Source of the DNA: a virus
DNA length: 43,201 nt
Reading direction: 5' to 3' (one strand)
Virus record (IMG/VR): IMGVR_UViG_3300030503_000156
Coordinates: 1-43,201 of that record
In this document: piece after piece, positions 37,153 to 42,823 of the stretch
Layout of the letters: every line of letters starts with the position of its first letter
Numbering within the stretch: the first letter of the stretch is position 1
Translations under genes and position numbers: made by a program
The notes under the pieces: model-generated
Told to the model about the DNA's origin: nothing
Database searches by the model: none
The model's input: only the letters and a program-made list of their open reading frames with translations

Positions 37153-37842
37153 ATGATTATGAAGCTGTTTTCAATATTGTCGGTACTGGCAACGCTCCCA
37201 ATTCTTACCTCTTGCACAAAGCAACACGATGAATTTGTCGGCACCTGGGGCAACGAATGGATGGGAGGGACGGTACATTTCGTCGTAACCAAAGATGGCA
37301 GCGACTCATTTATCGTCAAAGAGGTGCTTTTGGAAAATGGGGCCATAATTTCGACGAGCGTGGGCAAGGTCGTTAATGATCAACTTGTCTTGAATGATGG
37401 CACCGGACTGTTTGGTAAGTTTGCCTACTCACCCTCGGAAAATGCATTGGTGGTTATTAATCAGCCGACTTCACCAATCTATCGTCGTGTAGCCACATTG
37501 ACCGCGAGCGACATAAGCAACGCAAAAAAAGAGATCGACGTAATAGTAAAGCCAGCTTTTGTTGCAACTGGAACAGCTTGTTCGACAAACTTTCCAGGGG
37601 CGCCCGACATCAGCAACGCAGTCCTTGGGTTGCCTTCAGCGTCAAGTATGTCTGGCGCGTATATTGATTCTGTTTTTACCGGAGGCACTGAATCTGAGCC
37701 GACAATAACAGTCACCTTTAAAACGATTGGAAATGCGCTCCCTGCTGGGCGAACCTTGGTCTATAGAGGAGTTTGTTCGACGACAGGTCTTGCGTGGACG
37801 GTTAGCGGCACTGGATTGGAAATATTGAACGCGAAGGGGTAG
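37153..37842 (+). CDS. lipoprotein with type IV pilin-like C-terminal domain
   Basis: 229 aa. Signal peptide with lipobox LTSC (Cys near residue 21). Residues 22-115 form a strand-rich domain (FVGTWGNEWMGGTVHFV). From about 135 the pattern ACSTNF, LGLPSASSMSGAYIDSVF, ITVTFKTIGNALPAGRTLVY and WTVSGTG follows the C-terminal head of PilA-type pilins, including two cysteines. The hydrophobic pilin N-terminal helix is absent, so it cannot join a pilus normally. It may interfere with pili or block superinfection. GGAG precedes the ATG. The pilin match is by eye. Confidence 0.7.
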   Translation: MIMKLFSILSVLATLPILTSCTKQHDEFVGTWGNEWMGGTVHFVVTKDGSDSFIVKEVLLENGAIISTSVGKVVNDQLVLNDGTGLFGKFAYSPSENALVVINQPTSPIYRRVATLTASDISNAKKEIDVIVKPAFVATGTACSTNFPGAPDISNAVLGLPSASSMSGAYIDSVFTGGTESEPTITVTFKTIGNALPAGRTLVYRGVCSTTGLAWTVSGTGLEILNAKG

Positions 37843-37844
37843 AC

Positions 37845-38039
37845 ATGACGATGAGAACCTATACTTGGTATCGATGTACTTGCGGCCATCGTGGTGCCGT
37901 GGTCGTCAGCGAAAACGACCAGCCTTACTCCAAAATGTGGGAAAGTACGAGCTTGAAGGAACTCGCCGGCACATCTGAACACCCTGTTTGCCCCAAGTGT
38001 AAAGCCGTCCTGTCCGCATCGAACATCGAACACGAATAG
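37845..38039 (+). CDS. zinc-ribbon protein
   Basis: 64 aa. CTCGHRG near 11-17 and CPKCKA near 49-54. Strand-rich between. Follows the lipoprotein stop by two bases, with GAAGGGG as its site, so they form one operon. Role unknown. Confidence 0.62.
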   Translation: MTMRTYTWYRCTCGHRGAVVVSENDQPYSKMWESTSLKELAGTSEHPVCPKCKAVLSASNIEHE

Positions 38040-38048
38040 GGAAATGCC

Positions 38049-38198
38049 ATGACGCGCTTTATTATCTACAGCATCATATATTCTGCAATTTTCTGGCTCC
38101 TCTTCCCGCCTGGTGACAAGTCCTACGCTATCGTCGGCGGACTGCTAGTTGCGGCGGTGTCGATAGGCGTCTCGAAGCTATTCAAAATCGGCAAATGA
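38049..38198 (+). CDS. 49-residue membrane protein
   Basis: Two hydrophobic segments: FIIYSIIYSAIFWLLF (4-19) and AIVGGLLVAAVSIGVSKLF (27-45). Nine bases after the zinc-ribbon stop. It overlaps the tail of a minus-strand gene by 76 bases. Could be a partner of the lipoprotein. Confidence 0.58.
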   Translation: MTRFIIYSIIYSAIFWLLFPPGDKSYAIVGGLLVAAVSIGVSKLFKIGK

Positions 38199-38437
38199 CG
38201 CAATGCGACGGCTCGCTCAGTCAGCCTCTTGTATTCCCTCATGGCCTCGCCCAACATAAGCAGCGGGCCGTCGCCATACCAATCCTCGGTACAAACGGAG
38301 CATCCGAGAAAAGCCCCAGGATTTCCGTCGACTGACGCCTCTTGTACGATCACCACGGAATAGCCATTAACTTGCGGAGTGATCGCGGTCAATTTTCGAT
38401 TCATGTTCAATTTCGGTGTTTCCTGAGTTCCGCACAT
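38123..38437 (-). CDS. hypothetical protein of the minus-strand operon
   Basis: 104 aa. The ATG overlaps the upstream stop (TGATG), so translation is coupled. ITPQVNGYSVVIVQEASVDG, CSVCTEDWYGDG and a helix. No signal peptide, unrecognised. Its last 76 bases overlap the convergent plus-strand gene. Confidence 0.58.
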   Translation of the reverse strand: MCGTQETPKLNMNRKLTAITPQVNGYSVVIVQEASVDGNPGAFLGCSVCTEDWYGDGPLLMLGEAMREYKRLTERAVALRHLPILNSFETPIDTAATSSPPTIA

Positions 38438-38769
38438 CAGCAGCCAATCCTTCGCAAGAAGAAATAATAGACCCACATTACCAATAACAATAGCCCGTAG
38501 ATCAGAGTGGGCCGGACGCGTCGCGCACGATAGGATCGTATTGCCCCAACCACCAGAAGACCCAATATCAGTATCCCGGTAAGCGGAACAAAGATATCGG
38601 ACATGTCGTCGCTTTCGGTTGGAAGATCGCAAAACGTCGTTACCTTGCCGTCATGAACCTCGCCCTCGAAAGCGTCGTATGGTGAGGTTGTCCCAATGAG
38701 TATAAGCAGCGCCACCAATAACGAGTATATTGGCGCGATTAGGGCCATTAAGAATTTACGAACTTTCAT
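38437..38769 (-). CDS. membrane protein paired with the lysozyme-like gene
   Basis: 110 aa. A hydrophobic N-terminal segment (LMALIAPIYSLLVALLILIG), a soluble loop of about 40 residues (FEGEVHDGKVTTFCDLPTES), and two C-terminal segments (IFVPLTGILILGLLVVGAI and TLIYGLLLLVMWVYYFF). Starts one base after the upstream stop. It could be an immunity protein or a holin-like partner of the muramidase candidate. Confidence 0.65.
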   Translation of the reverse strand: MKVRKFLMALIAPIYSLLVALLILIGTTSPYDAFEGEVHDGKVTTFCDLPTESDDMSDIFVPLTGILILGLLVVGAIRSYRARRVRPTLIYGLLLLVMWVYYFFLRRIGC

Positions 38770-38770
38770 A

Positions 38771-39469
38771 TTAGATTCCCAGCAACCCTGTTACTTCCAT
38801 GCGATGCTCCATCATTGACCTACCGTATGATGACCATTCGCGCTTCAGCGTATCTTTCGGTGAGGCCATTGAGTCTTTCAAATCCTTTATTGAGCGTGCC
38901 GTCCCTCGGTTATAGCGAATCCCCGCCACCATAAATTGCTCATCAGTAAGTCTGCGTGTATTGGCTGTTGGGTAGTCACGCAAAATCGTCTGCCGCAGGA
39001 ACTTCGCTACAACGTCGATATTGAACACATCAGTTTCAAGACAGTCAGTCAGCTCTCCTTGCTGCTCACGAGTTAATGGCGCACCTTTGTAACCCATAGC
39101 CGATAATGCATTCCTTAACTGAATCTTGATCGCCCCTTCAGACGTTGCCATTGGATCACCCGTTCCTGGTACATACTGACGCAGAGGCAGGGCGAAATGA
39201 TGTTTAATGTAAGGAGCCTTTCCACCAGCTTCATTGTAAGCGACGCACCCGAGAAGATCGGGGGGTATCTGCTGCAAATTTGCCGAATAAAGTATCCGCA
39301 ATTTGTTATAGGACACCCACGCCCTTTTATACGCCCATATTTGCTGCATGCCGCCATGTGTATGTAGCCATTTCCAGTTTGGCGTAGCCCTCCCCGAGAT
39401 CATTTGCCAAGTTGTCCATTTCGGAAAATTTTGCGGGGTGTACGTACAAAATTGGTTCGAGTCTGCCAT
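38771..39469 (-). CDS. possible lysozyme-like muramidase (endolysin or effector)
   Basis: 232 aa, no signal peptide or membrane helix. IPPDLLGCVAYNEAGGKAPY near residues 66-85 resembles the helix carrying the catalytic Glu of lysozyme and transglycosylase-like effectors. Later segments FNIDVVAKFLRQTI and FMVAGIRYNRGTARSI also fit a goose-lysozyme-style fold. Closest impression is toxin-type lysozymes of the type VI secretion kind, or a phage endolysin. The assignment is tentative. It heads a three-gene minus-strand operon with its own promoter and palindromic operator. Confidence 0.6.
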   Translation of the reverse strand: MADSNQFCTYTPQNFPKWTTWQMISGRATPNWKWLHTHGGMQQIWAYKRAWVSYNKLRILYSANLQQIPPDLLGCVAYNEAGGKAPYIKHHFALPLRQYVPGTGDPMATSEGAIKIQLRNALSAMGYKGAPLTREQQGELTDCLETDVFNIDVVAKFLRQTILRDYPTANTRRLTDEQFMVAGIRYNRGTARSIKDLKDSMASPKDTLKREWSSYGRSMMEHRMEVTGLLGI

Positions 39470-39502
39470 TGTCGTTTAACCATCGAAAGTAAAATTTTCG
39501 CT

Positions 39503-39531
39503 ATTATACTTGGCTTTTCGACAATTGTTCA
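39503..39531 (-). promoter_or_regulatory. promoter of the lysozyme-like operon
   Basis: On the minus strand, TGAACA (39526-39531) and TATAAT (39503-39508) are separated by exactly 17 bases. The start codon follows about 33 bases after the -10; no ribosome binding site is obvious. Confidence 0.65.
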
Positions 39532-39549
39532 CCTGTCATAAATGACAGG
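39532..39549. promoter_or_regulatory. perfect palindrome CCTGTCAT-AA-ATGACAGG
   Basis: Eight-bp perfect arms with a 2-base centre, directly touching the -35 of the minus-strand promoter. Different in sequence from the dispersed 18-bp box, so probably the site of a dedicated regulator. Confidence 0.65.
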
Positions 39550-39703
39550 CTGCAATACACTGCCGCCGCAGATCGTTGCAGCACAAGCCGGCACGCACTT
39601 TCGCCATTACTTGCGCGTATATCAGAAACGCAATACAATGAAGCCTGACAGAAGTGACGCACGGGGTCGTTCCCCTATTAAGGTTTCATGGAGTCCGCAC
39701 TGT

Positions 39704-39776
39704 ACCACCGTCTTCCAAAGGATAGGCTGCCTCCCTAACGAAGAGGAGAATACCGGTTCGAGTCCGGTCGGTGGCG
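39704..39776 (+). tRNA. degenerate tRNA-like gene, anticodon AAC (Val) if read normally
   Basis: Acceptor ACCACCG pairs with CGGTGGC except at position 1-72. The T arm is perfect: ACCGG-TTCGAGT-CCGGT. The D loop AAAGGATA has the conserved GG, but the D stem keeps only two pairs. The anticodon stem CCTCC / AGAGG has a C-A mismatch at its base next to loop CTAACGA, giving AAC, which bacteria rarely use. No CCA is encoded. It may be a decaying, atypical or non-decoding tRNA. Confidence 0.5.
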
Positions 39777-39940
39777 CTTTTACAATAAGGCAGGGCCGCA
39801 TCCAGCAATGGGCGCGTTTCGTTAATCCCTAGATCAGTGGGGGCTTGCCGAATAAATTGATCAAGTTGACAGGGAAAAATGCATTCCGTGGTGGTGACTA
39901 CTGCAAACGGAGGCAAGTCGTATAGTTATGCTTTTCCAGG

Positions 39941-39969
39941 GCGCCCTTCTTAACCGGAGGGCGCTTTTT
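39941..39969 (+). terminator. rho-independent terminator
   Basis: Seven-bp stem GCGCCCT / AGGGCGC with a 10-base loop, followed by TTTTT. Ends the transcript from the tRNA-like gene. Confidence 0.85.
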
Positions 39970-39985
39970 ACTTTCTGGCAACGCT

Positions 39986-40288
39986 ATGCTCGCTCGCGTC
40001 ACACAATTCAGATATCGGGGCGTTCGCCGATCAGACCATGACATCACCAATGACCCAGGCGTTGTTGGCAAGGTTTCCCTTTATTCCGTCGCAAACTACC
40101 TCCAGATGACGGTCTGCGACCCGAATGACGTTGGCATAGCGCACCTGTTGCTACCCGCCTTGTTCGAGCCGGTCGTCTTCAACATCATCAATGGCGGCAT
40201 GCTCTTTCGCGGCTACCAGCGCGAGGGTGAGGGCAAGCACATGCCAACATACTTCCAGGAGTGGCGTGTCGAGCCACTCCCACGCTAG
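39986..40288 (+). CDS. hypothetical protein
   Basis: 100 aa. Basic N-terminus (ARVTQFRYRGVRRSDHD), a hydrophobic middle (IAHLLLPALFEPVVFNIING) and a charged end. No good ribosome binding site, so the start is uncertain. A perfect 8-bp hairpin (GGAGTGGC / GCCACTCC, 40258-40280) lies in its last codons. Unrecognised; it precedes the partition cassette. Confidence 0.55.
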   Translation: MLARVTQFRYRGVRRSDHDITNDPGVVGKVSLYSVANYLQMTVCDPNDVGIAHLLLPALFEPVVFNIINGGMLFRGYQREGEGKHMPTYFQEWRVEPLPR

Positions 40289-40294
40289 GCGCCC

Positions 40295-40356
40295 ATAATA
40301 CCGATATTATCCGCTCCTTAAATACGTTTACACTGAAATACAGAAAGGCGCATAAT
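40295..40356 (+). promoter_or_regulatory. promoter and possible partition site upstream of parA
   Basis: TTTACA (40327-40332) and CATAAT (40351-40356) are 18 bases apart. Upstream, ATAATA-CCGA-TATTAT (40295-40310) is a perfect palindrome, and ATAATCG/ATTATCG words recur at 40352 and 40368. ParG-type systems bind repeats here to autoregulate and to act as centromere. Confidence 0.5.
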
Positions 40357-40396
40357 CGTCTTTCCTCATTATCGTAAATGCAGAAATGGAGAAATG

Positions 40397-41035
40397 ATGA
40401 TATTTGGAATCCTGAACCAAAAGGGCGGCGTCGGCAAGACCACGCTATCCGTCAACCTGGCCGCATCATTGGCCCGCAATGGCAGCCGCATCCTTCTGAT
40501 CGACGCCGACCCGCAGGGGAGCGCCCTGGATTGGGCGGCGGCGAGGGCCGAGGGCGCAGAAGTGACTGCCTTGTTCTCGGTGGTCGGCCTGCCCCGGCCA
40601 TCTGTCCACAAGGAGATCGGGGCCTTGTCGGCCGGCTACGACCATGTGATCATCGACGGCCCGCCGCGCGTGACCGACCTGGCACGATCGGCCATGATGG
40701 CGTCGGATGTGATCGTTATACCGGTGCAGCCAAGTCCATACGATGTGTGGGCGGCTGCGGAGGTGATAAAATTGGTCAAAGAGGCTTCTGTATATAAGGA
40801 AGCACTGAAATCATGTTTTGTGATAAACCGCAAAATCGCAAATACTGCGATCGGTAGGGACATTGGAGCCGGTCTGGCGGCTTATAGCACGCACGTACTA
40901 AATGCGGCAGTCGCGCAGCGTGTCGTGTTCGCTGAAGCGGTTGCGCAGGGCAAGTCAATTTTCGAGATTGACGAGCGCGGGAAGGGCGCCAGGGAGATCC
41001 AAGACGTCGCAGACGAACTCATAAAGGGGTGGTGA
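40397..41035 (+). CDS. parA: ParA-type partition ATPase
   Basis: 212 aa. Deviant Walker [10 protein letters not shown] near residues 8-16, [12 protein letters not shown] near 36-47 and VIIDGPPR near 84-91. Short, without an N-terminal helix-turn-helix, so type Ib (ParF/Soj-like). Such ATPases position plasmids or prophage-plasmids along the nucleoid. An ATG three bases earlier is possible. The repeated leader CAGAAATGGAGAAATGATGA carries its ribosome binding site. Forms a two-gene operon with a ribbon-helix-helix gene. Confidence 0.88.
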   Translation: MIFGILNQKGGVGKTTLSVNLAASLARNGSRILLIDADPQGSALDWAAARAEGAEVTALFSVVGLPRPSVHKEIGALSAGYDHVIIDGPPRVTDLARSAMMASDVIVIPVQPSPYDVWAAAEVIKLVKEASVYKEALKSCFVINRKIANTAIGRDIGAGLAAYSTHVLNAAVAQRVVFAEAVAQGKSIFEIDERGKGAREIQDVADELIKGW

Positions 41036-41036
41036 A

Positions 41037-41258
41037 ATGGCAACGGGCGGCAAGAAGGTTGTAATCGGGGCGAAACCTAATGTCGCCCGAACGCCAGACA
41101 ATTGGGTCGACGACAAAGCATCGTCCGACCCAACCAAGCGGCTGACACTGGACATACCGGTCGAGTTGCACCGGAGGATCAAGGCCGACTGCGCGGTAAA
41201 GGATGCCAGTATGGTCGAGGAGATTACTAAGCTGCTGGAAAAGCGCTGGCCGAAGTGA
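41037..41258 (+). CDS. ParG-like ribbon-helix-helix partition protein
   Basis: 73 aa, the size of ParG (76). A flexible basic N-terminus (GGKKVVIGAKPNVAR) is followed by RLTLDIPVELHRRIKADCAV and a second helix (ASMVEEITKLLEKRW): the ribbon strand and two helices of RHH proteins. It would bind the site upstream of parA and stimulate the ATPase through its N-terminal arm. One base after the parA stop. Confidence 0.82.
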   Translation: MATGGKKVVIGAKPNVARTPDNWVDDKASSDPTKRLTLDIPVELHRRIKADCAVKDASMVEEITKLLEKRWPK

Positions 41259-41297
41259 CTACATGTGGCGAGAAGCATTTGATGAAGTCCCGGCTCA

Positions 41298-41630
41298 TTA
41301 CTGCAAGTCGAGGGTCAGGGCATTCGCCATCGTTTCAAACTTTGCCTGCTCTTGCTCATCGGCACGAGTGCCGGCGGCGTCCATTGCCGTCATCCATTGC
41401 GCAAGCATTGCCTTGGCTTTTGGACGAATGGCATCTGACTGGAAGAAGCCGAGGATGTGCCCAGCTTCGAAGTCCCGCGCCCGCTCACAACTGGCCGGCA
41501 ATAAGTTGTGACACATGCGCAGGTCGTTTCGCAGAACTTTGATCGCAAGCCGCTGCTGGTCGACGGAATCAGCCGCCTGCGTTGACGCAGCGCACAGCGC
41601 TAAGATGCCTACTAGAATTGCCTTTTTCAT
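41298..41630 (-). CDS. small secreted protein
   Basis: 110 aa, minus strand. Signal peptide MKKAILVGILALCAASTQA (cleavage after residue 19). The mature part is helical with two cysteines (MCHNLLPASCERA) that may pair. GGAGAGAG before the ATG. Function unknown; periplasmic. Confidence 0.68.
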   Translation of the reverse strand: MKKAILVGILALCAASTQAADSVDQQRLAIKVLRNDLRMCHNLLPASCERARDFEAGHILGFFQSDAIRPKAKAMLAQWMTAMDAAGTRADEQEQAKFETMANALTLDLQ

Positions 41631-41655
41631 ACTCTCTCCAAAGTTGAGGCGAATT

Positions 41656-41946
41656 TTACACTGACGGGTTGCCACCAGTCATCTTTTCAAGCCACTCACG
41701 CTGCTCCGGCGTGAGGCTCTTGAGTTTCGCCAGGAGCGCCTTGTCAACACCGCCGCGCATGTCAACCTTCTCTTCGCGCCGTCGGGTAAAGTAGGTATCC
41801 ATTTCGTTCATGTCGGCATTGTCCAACATGACCTCGACGACTTCGCCCTGGCTGATCTTGTACTTCTTAGCCAGCTCGGCCAGGTTGCGCTGGTGTGGCT
41901 TGCTTGTGGTGATGGTGAAGCGCGCCGTCTGGTCTTCATCTTGCAT
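41656..41946 (-). CDS. ribbon-helix-helix-like regulator (candidate)
   Basis: 96 aa. GGGAGAA sets the ATG at 41946. ARFTITTSKPHQRNLAELAK then YKISQGEVVEVMLDNAD fits a strand-helix-helix RHH DNA-binding fold. The C-terminus is helical (LKSLTPEQREWLEKM). RHH dimers bind short palindromes, so it could regulate some of the operators seen here. The link is untested. Confidence 0.65.
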   Translation of the reverse strand: MQDEDQTARFTITTSKPHQRNLAELAKKYKISQGEVVEVMLDNADMNEMDTYFTRRREEKVDMRGGVDKALLAKLKSLTPEQREWLEKMTGGNPSV

Positions 41947-41980
41947 GATAAATTCTCCCGTGATTTTCATTCGCATGCTT

Positions 41981-41986
41981 ATTATA
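41981..41986 (-). promoter_or_regulatory. -10 element TATAAT of the RHH-like gene
   Basis: On the minus strand GCGCTATAATAAG, close to the GAGCTATAATAAG of box 1 but without the palindromic box upstream. No good -35; the upstream sequence is the terminator at 41994. Confidence 0.5.
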
Positions 41987-41993
41987 GCGCATG

Positions 41994-42016
41994 AAAAAAG
42001 CGCCCGAAGACGCTTT
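41994..42016 (-). terminator. rho-independent terminator (minus strand)
   Basis: Read on the minus strand: AAAGCG, an 8-base loop TCTTCGGG, CGCTTT and a run of Ts (41994-41999). It ends the membrane-protein gene 18 bases downstream of its stop. Confidence 0.75.
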
Positions 42017-42033
42017 GTGATTGACGAGGGGTA

Positions 42034-42225
42034 TTAACTGATGGCGGCGTTGAAACCAATCTTGGGATCATCGTCTTCTTCCGGCGGCCCTTGAGCCAGC
42101 AGCCCGAACGGCAAGCGCTCGATCAGCAGCGGCAAGACCAGGATCACCAGCGGATTGTGAGTCACGTACAGCGCCCCAAGAACGAAGAGCAGGATGGCTA
42201 CATTGAAAAATACACCATGATTCAT
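42034..42225 (-). CDS. small membrane protein
   Basis: 63 aa. Residues 5-40 (FFNVAILLFVLGALYVTHNP, then LVILVLPLLIERL) make two closely spaced hydrophobic segments; the tail is acidic (GPPEEDDDPKIG). Its promoter region contains box 17. Confidence 0.65.
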   Translation of the reverse strand: MNHGVFFNVAILLFVLGALYVTHNPLVILVLPLLIERLPFGLLAQGPPEEDDDPKIGFNAAIS

Positions 42226-42238
42226 AGGCTCTTTCTGA

Positions 42239-42256
42239 TAAGTTTTCGGTGACTTA
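42239..42256. promoter_or_regulatory. 18-bp palindromic box 17 (minus orientation)
   Basis: TAAGTTTTCGGTGACTTA. Read on the minus strand it runs into CTTATCA at the -10 offset, facing the membrane-protein gene. Confidence 0.68.
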
Positions 42257-42397
42257 CTTTACGCGAAAACTGACAACTTGTGTATAAGGGTTCGTTGATT
42301 TCTGATAATATTACGCCACATTAACTTTGTTGCAGCTTCCACCATTTGGCCGTCTGGTCTGCTAAGTCAGGGATTCAGGGGCGGGAATATGACACTC

Positions 42398-42490
42398 ATG
42401 GCCGACGAGTGCCCATTATTGCCTGCGCTCGGCAACCGTTTCGTAAAGCAACTTCAACCCTCCGGGTTGAAAACGCTCTTTAGAAACGGT
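42398..42490 (+). ncRNA. candidate structured leader RNA
   Basis: Two parts: GCCGA (42398) can pair with TCGGC near 42429; then ACCGTTTC and GAAACGGT (about 42437-42490) enclose TAAAGC / GC-T-CTTTA and TTCAACCC / GGGTTGAA with a TCC loop. The stacked stems end 20 bases before the next start codon. The sequence matches no RNA family that I know. Confidence 0.45.
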
Positions 42491-42510
42491 GTATAAAAGT
42501 GGAGAAGTGT

Positions 42511-42684
42511 ATGAAATTCAAGGTTCTGTATCAAGTCAACGATGAGTTTGCAACTGACGTGATCGAGTCTAGCGTTATAAGTGGTCAGGCGTTTGCCGAA
42601 GCTATGAAGCCGCTATACGAGAGAGCGGGGGTCGAATTTCTAGGCGTGGTATCGGTCGCTGAGATAGATGTTGATGTTTGGTAA
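42511..42684 (+). CDS. 57-residue hypothetical protein
   Basis: MKFKVLYQVNDEFATDVIES then a helix and a last strand (VSVAEIDVDVW); a compact alpha/beta protein. The ATG at 42511 with GGAG upstream is preferred to a GTG 12 bases earlier. It is preceded by a candidate structured leader and followed by a terminator, so it is a single-gene unit. Confidence 0.65.
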   Translation: MKFKVLYQVNDEFATDVIESSVISGQAFAEAMKPLYERAGVEFLGVVSVAEIDVDVW

Positions 42685-42689
42685 GTAAT

Positions 42690-42721
42690 AATGGGCCGGG
42701 GTCAAACCTGGCCCATTTCCA
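42690..42721 (+). terminator. rho-independent terminator
   Basis: Perfect 8-bp stem AATGGGCC / GGCCCATT with a 12-base loop, then TCCATTTT. Ends the 57-residue gene. Confidence 0.7.
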
Positions 42722-42823
42722 TTTTAGCGTGGGGCGGGTCTTGTCCATTGGGCAAACTTGGCCGGCAATGTTATGCTCGGATGGCCCGCACTTTGCGGCA
42801 CAGCGAACACTGAGTAGGCACGC

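Larger units (their letters stand above)
39550..39985. other. intergenic region carrying a tRNA-like gene and terminator
   Basis: No protein gene is supported between the operon promoter and the gene at 39986. Besides the tRNA-like sequence it holds TACAAT near 39631, a possible -10 for it, and a 24-codon frame (39889-39963, MHSVVVTTANGGKSYSYAF) that runs into the terminator stem. That frame has an AGGG site but no other support. Confidence 0.5.

Noticed and set aside
39542-39832. Plus-strand frame covering the tRNA-like gene
   Set aside because: It overlaps a structured RNA and has no ribosome binding site or recognisable domain.
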